A stretch of 64,000 bases of DNA from Streptomyces sp. MA5143a. Its GTDB lineage: Bacteria > Actinomycetota > Actinomycetes > Streptomycetales > Streptomycetaceae. The notes under the pieces were generated by a model. The model searched no databases, was not told where the DNA came from, and saw nothing but the letters and a program-made list of their open reading frames with translations. The stretch lies in the NCBI RefSeq assembly GCF_900290235.1, contig NZ_OLMK01000034.1, positions 62,001-126,000 on the forward strand, read 5' to 3'. This document shows, in pieces, positions 8,719 through 21,821 of the stretch (position 1 is the first letter of the stretch; each line of letters begins with the position of its first letter). The translations under genes were made by a program, and so were the position numbers.

Positions 8719-8736
8719 CGCCTGCGGGTGCAGGCG
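8719..8736. terminator. Hairpin downstream of the stress operon
   Basis: CGCCTGC and GCAGGCG form a 7-base-pair stem with a 4-base loop. It lies about 95 bases past the stop of the last operon gene and may end its transcript. Confidence 0.45.
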
Positions 8737-8831
8737 GTCACACGGTCTGCTCCCACCGGTCCACGAGCGCGTCCGCCATCCGCGAAGGACGGGCGTAGTC
8801 ACTCCCCCATCGCCTGCTTCTCCTTCTCCGG

Positions 8832-10622
8832 TCATGCGAGCCAAGCGGACTCCTTCCGACGGGTGTGCGGGGAGCTGTCGGTGCCGCCGGGCGCGGCCGT
8901 GTGGCCCAGGTAGCGGTGCACGAAGTGGATGCTCATCGCGCCTTCGCCGACCGCGGAGGCCACGCGTTTCACCGAGCCGCTGCGGACGTCGCCGGCGGCG
9001 AAGACGCCAGGGAGGCTGGTCTCCAGCGTCAGACAGTCGCGGCCCTGGCTCTGCCAGACTTCGGCAACGGAGCGGGCCTGCGCCTCCGTGCCGGTGAGCA
9101 CGAAGCCGCGCGCGTCGAGGGCGAGAGCGCCCGACAACCACTCGGTGTGGGGGTCGGCGCCGGTGAAGACGAACAGGGCCCGCACCGCGAGCTGCCGATG
9201 CTCGCCCGTACGGTGGTCGACCACGGTGACCGCCTCCAGCACCTTGTCGCCGAGTGCCTCGGTCACCTCGGTGCGCAGCAGCACCCGCACTCGCGGGTGG
9301 CGCTCGACCTGATCGATCAGGTAGCGCGACATGTGTGCCTCAAGACTCGGCCCACGGACGAGCAGATACACCTGCGGTGCGTACCCGGCCAGGAAGAGTA
9401 CGGCCTGGCCCGCGGAGTTGCCGCCCCCGACGACGGCCACCGGGTCGGTGCGGCACTGCTGGGCCTCGTAGACCGTCGCCGAGTAGTGGACGCTCGTTCC
9501 CTCCAGGCGTTCGATGCCGGGCACATGGAGGCGACGGTAGCGGGCGCCGGTGGCCAGGACGACGGTGCGGGCGGTGATCTCGCTGCCGTCGGCGAACCCG
9601 ACGGCGTAGTGGCCGTCCCGCGGTTCGAGACGGGCCGCCTCCACCGGGACGCTGATCCGGGCGCCGAACTTGTCGGCCTGGAGCACGGCGCGGTCGGTGA
9701 GTTCGGCGCCGGAGATGCCGGAGGGGAAGCCGAGCAGATTCTCGATGCGGGACGACGTCCCGGCCTGGCCGCCGGTGGCCATCGCCTCGACCAGGGTCGT
9801 ACTGAGACCTTCCGAGGCGGCGTTCACCGCGGCGGCGAGGCCGGCGGGTCCGGAGCCGACGATCAGGAGATCGCCGTGATGGTTTCCCGCGGGCAGCGAG
9901 GGCAGGCCGATGAGCCGGGCCAGTTCCGCGTTGCTGGGGTTGCGCAGCAGAGTGGTGTCCCGCCAGATGACGAGCGGTGTCTCCTCCGGGTCGACGCCGA
10001 AGCGGCGCAGCAGCGCCTCGGCCTCCTCGTCCGTCTCCAGATCGATCCAGCGGTACGGCAGCCGGTTGCGGGCGGCGAACTCACGCAGCCGCCGGGTGTC
10101 GGGCGAATAGCGCGAGCCGACGATGCGGAAACCGGCGCCCTGCCCGACGAGCAGGGCACGGCGGCCCAGGCAGGCGCGCAGCACCAGATCGCCGAGGACG
10201 GAGTCCCGGGCCACCAGGTCACGCAGTTGCTCCATGGACAGAGCGAGGACCTCACCGGGGTCCCTGACCGTGGCGGTGTAGAAGGCCACCTGCCCGTTCA
10301 GGAGGCCGAGTTCGCCGATGAAGCGGCCGGGGCCGTGCACGCGCAGCAGACGTTCGTCGGGCGTGCCGTAGTCCTCGACGACGGCGACCGAGCCGCTGAG
10401 GACGACGTAGAACGTCTCGCACCGCTCCCCCTCCCGGATCAGCACGTCGCCGGCGTCGACTTCGCGCCGCCGACCACGCTGCGCCAGGCGGTCGATCTGG
10501 TCCTCCGACAGGCGGGGATAGGCGCCGTAGAGGTCGGCGGTCTCGAGGGGGACGCTCTCCTGCGTCTCGTCCGTCTGGTCCGGCACCTGCGCTGCGCTCG
10601 GCCGTGTCCCGTCGCCGGACAT
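8832..10622 (-). CDS. Cyclic-nucleotide-binding domain fused to a thioredoxin-reductase-like flavoprotein
   Basis: 596 residues. The order is a cNMP-binding domain (about 35-150; FYVVLSGSVAVVE, GRFIGELGLLNG), a thioredoxin/glutaredoxin-like segment (about 165-245; PYRWIDLETDEEAE), then a two-domain flavoprotein (about 250-570). The flavoprotein has FAD motif GSGPAGLAAA, NADPH motif GGGNSAGQA and C-terminal FAAGDVRSGSVKR. The CxxC that thioredoxin reductases carry before the NADPH motif is absent; the segment reads HYSATVYEAQQC. It probably transfers electrons differently from classical TrxB. The ATG overlaps the stop of the zinc-finger gene by one base. As last gene of a chaperone operon after a thioredoxin, it may pass reducing power under stress. 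Confidence 0.9.
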   Translation of the reverse strand: MSGDGTRPSAAQVPDQTDETQESVPLETADLYGAYPRLSEDQIDRLAQRGRRREVDAGDVLIREGERCETFYVVLSGSVAVVEDYGTPDERLLRVHGPGRFIGELGLLNGQVAFYTATVRDPGEVLALSMEQLRDLVARDSVLGDLVLRACLGRRALLVGQGAGFRIVGSRYSPDTRRLREFAARNRLPYRWIDLETDEEAEALLRRFGVDPEETPLVIWRDTTLLRNPSNAELARLIGLPSLPAGNHHGDLLIVGSGPAGLAAAVNAASEGLSTTLVEAMATGGQAGTSSRIENLLGFPSGISGAELTDRAVLQADKFGARISVPVEAARLEPRDGHYAVGFADGSEITARTVVLATGARYRRLHVPGIERLEGTSVHYSATVYEAQQCRTDPVAVVGGGNSAGQAVLFLAGYAPQVYLLVRGPSLEAHMSRYLIDQVERHPRVRVLLRTEVTEALGDKVLEAVTVVDHRTGEHRQLAVRALFVFTGADPHTEWLSGALALDARGFVLTGTEAQARSVAEVWQSQGRDCLTLETSLPGVFAAGDVRSGSVKRVASAVGEGAMSIHFVHRYLGHTAAPGGTDSSPHTRRKESAWLA

Positions 10623-10885
10623 CACACGAACGCCTCGTGGACGAAGCACCACCGCCAGTCCTCGCCGGGCTCCAGCGACGCGGCGATCGGGTGGCCGTCG
10701 GCGGCGGCGTGACGGCGCGCGTGCCGGTTCGGCGAGGAATCGCAGCAGCCGACGTGGCCGCAGGTCAGGCAGAGCCTCAGGTGGACCCACGGGGAGCCGA
10801 GCAGCAGACACTCCTGGCACCCTTCGGGGGTACGCGGCTGGACCGGCCGGACGAGCGCGAGGTGGGGGTCGGTTCGTACGGTCAT
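10622..10885 (-). CDS. UBP-type zinc-finger protein
   Basis: The 87-residue protein is essentially one UBP-type zinc finger: CQEC (Cys23, Cys26), CLTCGHVGCCD, then a run of histidines (RHARRHAAADGHPI) and WCFVHE. In eukaryotes the domain binds ubiquitin C-termini. Bacterial stand-alone copies are of unknown function and often sit beside redox proteins. Here it lies between thioredoxin and the TrxR-like flavoprotein and is translationally coupled to the latter (TGATG). A redox or zinc-sensing role is inference only. Confidence 0.88.
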   Translation of the reverse strand: MTVRTDPHLALVRPVQPRTPEGCQECLLLGSPWVHLRLCLTCGHVGCCDSSPNRHARRHAAADGHPIAASLEPGEDWRWCFVHEAFV

Positions 10886-10891
10886 GGCTGA

Positions 10892-11358
10892 TCACCCTTT
10901 CCCGGCGGGCGGACGGGCCGGTTCGCGGCCCGCGATCGACTGCTCCACCCACCGCCGCAGGGCTGGGGCGGGTGCGGCGCCCGCTTGCCGGGCGATGGTC
11001 TGTCCGTTGTCGAGGACCAACAGTGTCGGTACCGCCTGGACCTCGAACCGCTGCGCCAGGCGTGGGTTCTTGTCGATGTCGACCTTGACCAGTTTGATCT
11101 TTCCCGCGAGATCGGTGGCGACCTTCTCCAGCGCGGGGCTCACCATGCGGCAGGGTCCGCACCAGGTGGCCCACAGGTCGACGACGACGGGCACGGTGGC
11201 CTGCTCGACGACCTCGGTGAAGTCGTCGTCGCCCGCGTCGGCCGTCCACGGCAGCGGCTGTTCGCAGTTGCCGCAGGTGGGGCGGCCCTCGGCGGCCACG
11301 GGTACCCGGTTGGTGCGCCCGCAGTGCGGGCAGGTGACGTTGGTGGCCTGAACAGTGC

Positions 11359-11362
<4 letters not shown>
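10892..11362 (-). CDS. Thioredoxin with N-terminal zinc ribbon (Trx2/TrxC-like)
   Basis: 156 residues. Two CxxC pairs (Cys11/14 and Cys30/33) form the N-terminal zinc ribbon of thioredoxin-2-type proteins. A thioredoxin domain with active site WCGPC (Cys68, Cys71) and cis-proline region AVPTLLVL follows. It reduces protein disulfides, and some relatives act as zinc-regulated redox chaperones. Its ATG overlaps the clpB stop by four bases (ATGA). This places it under the same heat or stress control as the DnaK/ClpB machinery and links disaggregation with disulfide repair. Confidence 0.93.
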
Positions 11363-13988
<2,626 letters not shown>

Positions 13989-13998
<10 letters not shown>

Positions 13999-14396
13999 GG
14001 CGGTATGTCACTCCTCGTACCGGCGCGGCGCAGTGCGGCTTCGAGCAGGCTGATGCGGTCCAGCAGATCGAGCACCAGACCGATGGATGCGTAGTTGAGA
14101 CACAGACCCGAGCGCAGCCGCTGAACGCGGGCGAGAACTGCCGGGGCCGCGGAGTCGAACACCAGGCGCCCCGCGGCGTCGCGCTCGGCGTCGACCAGGC
14201 CCAGGGCGACGAACCGGCGGACCAGGTCGGGATGGACGCCGGCGCGGCGGGCCACGGTGTCCAGGGAAAGCCTGGGCACGGGGACGAGCGCGTACCGCAC
14301 GGCCGTGGAGCCGGCGCTCGTCCGTACGGGACGCCCGCCCGCCTCGGCCCGGGCGGTCCGGCCGCCGGTCGCAGCCCTTGAGGGTCGGTCGCTCAT
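13989..14396 (-). CDS. cbpM: CbpM-like chaperone modulator (MerR-type helix-turn-helix)
   Basis: 135 residues. A disordered Ala/Arg-rich N-terminus of about 50 residues precedes a MerR-like fold (LSLDTVARRAGVHPDLVRRFVALGLV) and a final helix (LNYASIGLVLDLLDRISLLEAALRR). That LNYASIGLVLDLLD pattern is typical of CbpM, which binds and inhibits the J-domain of CbpA, rather than of HspR. The ATG overlaps the dnaJ stop (ATGA), supporting a partnership with that co-chaperone. It could instead act as an HspR-type repressor, but no HAIR box was found upstream of the operon. The extra N-terminal extension is not normal for CbpM. Confidence 0.82.
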
Positions 14397-15343
14397 CTCG
14401 GCCTCCTGGGGTCGTACGAAGAGGTGGCGGCGAGCTCCTCGAACAGCTCGCGTTCCCGGTCGCTGAGCTTGGGCGGCACCATGACGCGGAGTTCGGCGTA
14501 GAGGTTGCCGTCGGCACCGCGCGGGTTCGGCATGCCCTCGCCGCGCAGTCGCAGTCGCCGGCCACTTGACGAGCCTGCGGGCACCGTGACCTTGGCCGTG
14601 GAGCCGCCCGGGGTGGGCACCGGAACCGTCGCGCCCAGCGTGGCCTCCCAGGGGGTGACCGGAAGCTGCACGTACACGTCCCGGCCGTCCAGCCGGAACC
14701 GAGGGTGCGGTGGGATACGCACCCGCAGATACAGATCCCCCGCGGCGGCGGCACCACTGCCCCGTCCGCCCTCGCCCGCCAGGCGGACGCGCTGCCCGTC
14801 GGTGACGCCGGGCGGTACGTCGACCTCGTACCGTCGCGGCTGCCCGGTGGGGCCGGCGAGCGTGACGCTTCGGCGGCCGCCCTTGTACGCCTCCTCGACG
14901 GTGAGCGGCAGCTCCGCCTCCTGGTCGGCTCCCGGTACACCGCCGGGGGCGGCGCCTGCTCCGAAGAGCGAGCCGAGCAGGTCCTCGATGTCGACGCCCT
15001 CCGCTGCGAAGTCGTCGCCGAAGCCGGTGTACCGGACACGGGGGCCGCCCGCGCCCGCGGTCCTCCGAGCGCGGAAGCCGCCGTCGGTTCCGGCACCGAC
15101 CCGCTCCTCCCAGTCCTCGGGGACCTTCCGGAAGTCCTCGCCGAAGCGGTCGTAGCGGGCCCGAGTCTTGGGGTCCGCCAGGACGCTGTATGCCTCGTTG
15201 AGGTCCTTGAAGCGTTCCTCCGCCCCCGGGTCCTTGTTGACGTCGGGGTGGTACTTGCGGGCGAGTCTGCGATACGCCTGCTGGATCTCGTCCTGGCTCG
15301 CGGTCCGTGACACGCCCAGTACCTCGTAGAAGTCCTGTCCCAT
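14393..15343 (-). CDS. DnaJ/CbpA-type J-protein without zinc fingers
   Basis: The 316-residue protein begins with a J-domain (FYEVLGVSRTASQDEIQQAYRRLARKYHPD, HPD intact; given here in two parts of one motif). A Gly/Phe linker (FGAGAAPGGVPG) and two beta-barrel substrate-binding domains follow. No CxxCxGxG zinc repeats are present, so it is the CbpA/type B class. It delivers clients to DnaK and stimulates its ATPase. It follows grpE after six bases and overlaps cbpM by four, making a compact chaperone unit. The PRFRLDGRDVYVQLPVTPWEA segment is the conserved second barrel. Confidence 0.93.
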   Translation of the reverse strand: MGQDFYEVLGVSRTASQDEIQQAYRRLARKYHPDVNKDPGAEERFKDLNEAYSVLADPKTRARYDRFGEDFRKVPEDWEERVGAGTDGGFRARRTAGAGGPRVRYTGFGDDFAAEGVDIEDLLGSLFGAGAAPGGVPGADQEAELPLTVEEAYKGGRRSVTLAGPTGQPRRYEVDVPPGVTDGQRVRLAGEGGRGSGAAAAGDLYLRVRIPPHPRFRLDGRDVYVQLPVTPWEATLGATVPVPTPGGSTAKVTVPAGSSSGRRLRLRGEGMPNPRGADGNLYAELRVMVPPKLSDRERELFEELAATSSYDPRRPR

Positions 15344-15349
15344 GACCGG

Positions 15350-15967
15350 TCACTCCCGCTTCGCGACCGTCACGGCGGCGGGCCTGAGCTGCCGTTCACC
15401 GTCCCCGTAGCCCGGGCGGAGCACGTCGACGACCGTGCCCGGTGGGGCGTCGGGGTCCTGGACGACACCGACCACCTCGTGCCGGGCCGGGTCGAAGGCG
15501 ACGCCGGTCTCCGCGTGTCGCGGGTAGCCGAGCAGTTCGAGGACGTTCACCGCCTGGTCACGGACCGCCCGGATGCCCTCCGCGATCGCGCCGGGGTCGG
15601 ATCCCGCATGGGTCAGGGCGAGTTCGAGGTTGTCCACGACGGGCAGGAAGGCCGCGGCTGTGCGGGACCGCTCGACCGTCCGCTCCCGCTCCAGTTCCCT
15701 GGCGTGGCGCTTGCGGAGGTTGTCGAGGTCGGCGAGCGCGCGCCGCCAGTGGTCCTCAAGTTCCTTGAGCTCGGCCGTGTGCTCGTCCTCGGACGGGGCG
15801 GGGCCGCCGGCCGCGTCGGGGCCGGGTTCCTCGTCCGTGTCGGGCCCCGTCCCGGCCGGCGTGCCCGAGCGCGGAAGATCCCCTCGAGGAGGACGTACGG
15901 CGCCCTCCGGAGCCAGGTCGACCGGGTCCGGCACGGCCGGGTCGGATTCCCTGGGGTGGATGGGCAT
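15350..15967 (-). CDS. grpE: GrpE nucleotide-exchange factor
   Basis: 205 residues. An acidic, Pro-rich disordered N-terminus (1-60) precedes a long coiled coil with the GrpE signature WRRALADLDNLRKRHARE. A C-terminal beta domain ends in VLRPGYGDGERQLRPAAVTVAKRE, which resembles the GrpE consensus (VxxxGY...RxLRPAxVxVA). It releases ADP from DnaK. The gene starts nine bases after dnaK and precedes dnaJ by six, so the three are one translational unit. It is shorter and less conserved than a main-operon GrpE, in keeping with a second, stress-specific set. Confidence 0.94.
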   Translation of the reverse strand: MPIHPRESDPAVPDPVDLAPEGAVRPPRGDLPRSGTPAGTGPDTDEEPGPDAAGGPAPSEDEHTAELKELEDHWRRALADLDNLRKRHARELERERTVERSRTAAAFLPVVDNLELALTHAGSDPGAIAEGIRAVRDQAVNVLELLGYPRHAETGVAFDPARHEVVGVVQDPDAPPGTVVDVLRPGYGDGERQLRPAAVTVAKRE

Positions 15968-15976
15968 GGCGGTTCC

Positions 15977-17887
<1,911 letters not shown>

Positions 17888-17938
17888 GAGGAGCTCCTCC
17901 CGGTGCGGCGGCATGCGCCGCGGCCGCGGTCCGATCGT

Positions 17939-18229
17939 TCATGTATGGGCGGGACGTCCGCCGACGCCGGTACGTCCGCCGACGCCGGTGGTTCGCAACC
18001 CGCCGAGCAGCCGTACAGCCTCGTCGGCGACCTCTTCGTCCACGACGACGTCGTACCGGCTGGGCTCCATCGAGCGGAAGAGGGCGACGAGCAGGGTGGA
18101 GACGAGCGGGTCCACCCAGTCGACCAAGCCGAAGAGCCAGCCGATCAGCGCTCCGGGAAGGGCCCCGCTCGCCGCACCGTGCAGGGCGGCCCGGCCGTAG
18201 TCCATACGTCCGACGACCTGCTCGGTCAT
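17939..18229 (-). CDS. Small glycine-zipper protein, first gene of the chaperone operon
   Basis: 96 residues, started at MTEQVV with GGAAGGA seven bases upstream. A hydrophobic GxxxG-rich stretch (about residues 15-50: ASGALPGALIGWLFGLVDWV) suggests a membrane hairpin, as in general-stress glycine-zipper proteins. A soluble segment then contains PSRYDVVVDEEVADEA. The C-terminus ends with two copies of TGVGGR encoded by a tandem 18-base repeat. The gap to dnaK is 51 bases, so it probably leads the operon. No named family is certain. Association with chaperones suggests a membrane-stress role. Confidence 0.75.
   Translation of the reverse strand: MTEQVVGRMDYGRAALHGAASGALPGALIGWLFGLVDWVDPLVSTLLVALFRSMEPSRYDVVVDEEVADEAVRLLGGLRTTGVGGRTGVGGRPAHT
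17954..17989. repeat. Tandem 18-bp repeat, two copies
   Basis: ACGTCCGCCGACGCCGGT occurs twice back to back at the 3' end of the small stress gene and encodes TGVGGR twice. Copy number could vary between strains without shifting the frame. Confidence 0.85.
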
Positions 18230-18446
18230 CGCCCAGTCCTTCCTGCCGGTATGCACGGCGGCCCCCGGCACGCCCCAGACTGGCCAACGAAGCAGCTCTA
18301 CGCCTGCGCCCGGCAGGTCAAAGAACGTCGGCGCCCGTCCCCCCGTGAGTACGAGGCGAAAACCCCGAAGACCTCGGGTGAGCCGGTAGCCGCTGGGTAC
18401 GCGAAGTACGCCCACCTCCATGAGGCTCGGGAAAGGGAGTGATCCC

Positions 18447-20234
18447 ATGGTCGGCCGCTGGGGCCGCTGGGCCCGGAACATGCGCCGAGGCCGTCCCGGC
18501 CAGGAAGGCAGCCCTCCACGGAGCCGTCCCGGGCGACACCCGACGACCTCGCGGAGTGGGTCCCGCCCGCACCTTCCCAGCCCGGCCGACCCTTCCCGCG
18601 AACTGCTGGCGGTCTCCCGCGCCCTGTTCGACACCCGGAACGAGGGCGAGATCCTGCGCCTGGCCATGGACCATGTGTCGGCCGTCGGCCCGTACCGAGC
18701 CGAGGCCGGATACCTCAGGGTGCACGGCCAGCTGGTCCCCAGCCCGCAGGGCGGGCCGGACCGTGCGTCAGAAGTCGACCGGACGGTGCGGGAGCTGGCG
18801 GGGCGGGACGGCCCCGTGGCCGTTCCCGGCCGGTCACGGGGCCGGGCCCTGGCCCTGCACGGACCCGGTGGACCGCACGGCTACCTCGTGGTGACGTCCC
18901 GCTCCCGGCCCACCCATGCCCAGCACTTCCTGCTCGCCGTGCTGGTACGCCTCACCGCCGCGGCCCTGTCGGTCGCCGTCGCGCACCGCCGCCAGCAGGA
19001 GGACGCGCTGGAGCTGCACCGACTACGACGAGAACGAGCGACCCTCCAGCAGCGGCTGATCTCCCTCGTGGTCGAGGCGGGATACCAGCGAGCCGTCCAC
19101 GACGCGCTCGACGAGGCCGCGGCCGCGGGCGGCAGCGAGGAGGCCATCACCGGCGCGCTGCATGAGCTCACCGGATTTCCGGTGCTGGTGGAGGACCGCT
19201 TCGGCCGACTGCGGTCCTGGACCGGCCCCGGCCGGCCCGACCCCTATCCGGAACCGGACCCCGCACGCCACGAGGCGATGCTCCAGGGGGTCGCCCGGAG
19301 AGGCGGACCCGTGCGGATCAAGGACCGGCTCATCTGCGTGATACGCCCCCGCGGTGAGGTCCTCGGAGTGCTGGCCCTGGTCGATCCCCGGGACGAGGCC
19401 GACGATTACGCCGTGTTCGCTCTGGGGCACGCCGCCACGTCACTCTCCCTGGAACTGTCGCACCTGCGCCATCTCGCGGGGGTGGAGCTGCGACTGCGTC
19501 GCGAACTGGTCGACGATCTTCTGGCGGGCACGGACGAGGCGAGCGCCTACGCCCGGTCCGAGGCGTTCGGACACGACCTGCACCGCATCCAGTACGTGGT
19601 CGTCGTGCAGTGGAGGAGCCAGGTCTCCGACGACGCTTTCGCGCGGACCGTGGACCGGGCGGCGTCGGCCGTGGGCATGCCGTCATTGGTGACTCGGCGT
19701 TCCGACCACGTGGTCTTGGTCGCCGAGGGCAGGCCCCGTGACCACGCCTTGTACGAGGCGCTCGCCCGGGAGACCGGAACAACTGAAGGGACGATCGGGG
19801 TGAGCGCCCGCTGCGACACCCCGGACGGCATCCCCGGCCGCTACCAAGAGGCACTGCGTGCCCTGGAGGTACGCCGCCGGTCCCGAAGTCGGTACGGCAC
19901 GACGTTCTTCGACGATCTGGGCCTCTACCGCATCCTGGGGCCCGGCAACGAATACCGGGAGCTGGAGGCGTTCGTTCAAGAATGGCTCGGACAGCTCACC
20001 GACTACGACGGCCGGCACCGCACGGCGCTCGTGGAGACCCTGTCCCGGTACTTCGACTGTGGCGGCAACTACGCCGAGACCGCCGAGTCCCTCACGATCC
20101 ACCGCAGCACGCTTCGCTACCGGCTCCAGCGCATCCGGGAGATCAGCGGCCATGACCTCACGAACGTGGAGGACCGCCTCAACCTGCAGGTCGCGACCCG
20201 GGTGTGGAAGATCATGCTGGGCGGACCCGGTTGA
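18447..20234 (+). CDS. PucR/CdaR-family transcriptional regulator with GAF-like N-terminus
   Basis: 595 residues from an ATG with AAAGGGAG eight bases upstream. After a basic, disordered N-terminus, a GAF-like sensory region spans about 50-180, starting at SRELLAVSRALFDT. A second sensory part follows around 215-330. The C-terminal 60 residues carry the PucR helix-turn-helix (ALVETLSRYFDCGGNYAETAE, then STLRYRLQRIREISG). Family members respond to small molecules and control purine, amino-acid or secondary metabolism. It is divergent from the chaperone operon across about 217 bases and could control it, but no shared site is evident. Confidence 0.88.
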   Translation: MVGRWGRWARNMRRGRPGQEGSPPRSRPGRHPTTSRSGSRPHLPSPADPSRELLAVSRALFDTRNEGEILRLAMDHVSAVGPYRAEAGYLRVHGQLVPSPQGGPDRASEVDRTVRELAGRDGPVAVPGRSRGRALALHGPGGPHGYLVVTSRSRPTHAQHFLLAVLVRLTAAALSVAVAHRRQQEDALELHRLRRERATLQQRLISLVVEAGYQRAVHDALDEAAAAGGSEEAITGALHELTGFPVLVEDRFGRLRSWTGPGRPDPYPEPDPARHEAMLQGVARRGGPVRIKDRLICVIRPRGEVLGVLALVDPRDEADDYAVFALGHAATSLSLELSHLRHLAGVELRLRRELVDDLLAGTDEASAYARSEAFGHDLHRIQYVVVVQWRSQVSDDAFARTVDRAASAVGMPSLVTRRSDHVVLVAEGRPRDHALYEALARETGTTEGTIGVSARCDTPDGIPGRYQEALRALEVRRRSRSRYGTTFFDDLGLYRILGPGNEYRELEAFVQEWLGQLTDYDGRHRTALVETLSRYFDCGGNYAETAESLTIHRSTLRYRLQRIREISGHDLTNVEDRLNLQVATRVWKIMLGGPG

Positions 20235-20494
20235 GGCGCCCACCCGCAGGGGGGCCGGCTCCGCTGTCCCCATCCCACGGGGAGCAGGATGCGGTCCGCC
20301 GACATGGCTCGTCAGACGATGGCCTGCCGCACACCGCGAGTGTCCTGCTCCGAGCGGTTCCTCCGCGCCGTGCAACCCGAAACCTCGCCTGGCAGCAGCC
20401 ACCGGTCACCACCGACAGCGGCATGAACCTCGGAATCCTTGGTGCCGTCCATCCCTCTTTTGTGCCAACTGAAAGTCCTCGTCACCACATCGCG

Positions 20495-21673
20495 TCAGCG
20501 TCGGACACGGGGCATCCCCAGGCCGATCCAGGCGATGATCTCGCGCTGGATCTCGTTGTTGCCTCCGCCGAAGGTGAAGATGACGGCAGAGCGGTAGCCG
20601 CGTTCGAGTTCGCCGTGCAGGACCGCGCCCGCCGAGCCCTCCTTGAGGGCGCCGCCGGCGGCGACGATCTCCATGAGCCAGGCGTAGGCGTCGCGGCGGG
20701 CCTCGGAGCCGTAGACCTTGACGGCGGACGCCTCCTGCGGGGTGAGGGTGGCGTCCTGGACGGCGCTGACCATGCGCCAGTTGAGGAGCTTGAGCGCGTC
20801 GAGCCTGGTGTGGGTCTGGGCGAGGCGGCGGCGCACCCAGGGCAGGTCGATGACGCGGCGGCCGTCGGCGAGCTTGGTCTCCATGGCCCAGCGCTGGACG
20901 TTGTGCAGGGAACGGATCGCCATGGTGCCGTGGGCGGCGAGGGTGACGCGTTCGTGGTTGAGCTGGTTGGTGATCAGCCGCCAGCCCTTGTTCTCCTCGC
21001 CCACGCGGCGGGAGACGGGGACGCGGACGTTCTCGTAGTAGCTGGCGGTGGTGTCGTGCGAGGCGAGGGTGTTGATCAGGGTGCAGGAGTAGCCGGGGTC
21101 GGTGGTCGGGACGAGGAGCATGGTGATGCCCTTGTGCGGCGGCGCGTCCGGGTCGGTACGGGTCGCGAGCCACACCCAGTCCGCCGTGTCGCCGTTGGTC
21201 GTCCAGATCTTCTGCCCGTTGACGACGTACTCGTCGCCGTCGCGCACCGCGCGGGTCTTCAGCGAGGCGAGGTCCGTGCCGGCGTCGGGCTCGCTGTAGC
21301 CGATCGCGAAGTCGATCTCACCGGAGAGGACGCGCGGCAGGAAGTACGACTTCTGCTCCTCGCTGCCGTACTGCATGATCGTCGGGCCGACGGTGTTGAG
21401 GGCCATCAGCGGCAGCGGGACGCCTGCCTGGGCGGCCTCGTCGAAGAAGATGAACTGCTCGATGGCGCTAAGGCCGCGTCCGCCGTACTCCTTGGGCCAG
21501 CCGACGCCGAGCCAACCGTCCGCGCCGAGGCGGCGGATGGTCTCCCGGTAGAAGCGCTTCTGCGCCGCCGGCTCGGAATGCCGGGTGTAGGCGCCCGCCG
21601 GGACCAACTCGGCGAAGTAGGCGCGCAGTTCGGTGCGCAACCGCTGCTGCTCGGGCGTGTATTCGAGGTGCAC
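20495..21673 (-). CDS. Acyl-CoA dehydrogenase, FadE type
   Basis: 392 residues from GTG, chosen because GGAGG precedes it and the family pattern begins at LEYTPEQQRLRTELR. Helical N-domain, beta-domain with GYSEPDAGTDLASLKTRA (FAD contact) and the C-domain ending GGGNNEIQREIIAWIGLGMPR are all present. The end closely resembles KstR-regulon dehydrogenases of steroid side-chain breakdown, such as the FadE29 type. These often act as alpha2-beta2 pairs; no partner gene is adjacent. It introduces a double bond into an acyl-CoA, passing electrons to ETF. A KstR-like palindrome lies 44 bases upstream. Confidence 0.92.
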   Translation of the reverse strand: MHLEYTPEQQRLRTELRAYFAELVPAGAYTRHSEPAAQKRFYRETIRRLGADGWLGVGWPKEYGGRGLSAIEQFIFFDEAAQAGVPLPLMALNTVGPTIMQYGSEEQKSYFLPRVLSGEIDFAIGYSEPDAGTDLASLKTRAVRDGDEYVVNGQKIWTTNGDTADWVWLATRTDPDAPPHKGITMLLVPTTDPGYSCTLINTLASHDTTASYYENVRVPVSRRVGEENKGWRLITNQLNHERVTLAAHGTMAIRSLHNVQRWAMETKLADGRRVIDLPWVRRRLAQTHTRLDALKLLNWRMVSAVQDATLTPQEASAVKVYGSEARRDAYAWLMEIVAAGGALKEGSAGAVLHGELERGYRSAVIFTFGGGNNEIQREIIAWIGLGMPRVRR

Positions 21674-21716
21674 GGCGCCTCCAGGCTCCCCAAGGCCGAC
21701 CTGACGGCGCACACGC

Positions 21717-21730
21717 TAGAACGTGTTCCA
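21717..21730. promoter_or_regulatory. KstR-like operator upstream of the acyl-CoA dehydrogenase
   Basis: TAGAACGTGTTCCA fits TnnAACnnGTTnnA, the published KstR motif for cholesterol-catabolism genes, at every defined position. It lies 44-57 bases upstream of a FadE-type gene. A second half-site GGGAACAC follows on the same strand. No KstR gene is in the window. Confidence 0.5.
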
Positions 21731-21821
21731 GTAATTGGGAACACGCGGGAGCCCGGCGGTCGGACCGATCGACGTGGACACCGCGCGACGGCGCCCGAGC
21801 GGACCGGAGGGGCCGTGCGGT

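Noticed and set aside
8865..10712. Long forward open frame opposite the cNMP-domain flavoprotein gene
   Set aside because: Shadow frame caused by third-position G/C bias; the product is low complexity and the reverse gene has all family motifs.
18230..18446. HAIR or CIRCE heat-shock operator upstream of the chaperone operon
   Set aside because: Neither CTTGAGT-N7-ACTCAAG nor TTAGCACTC-N9-GAGTGCTAA is present; only a weak TTGACC element with short spacing was seen.
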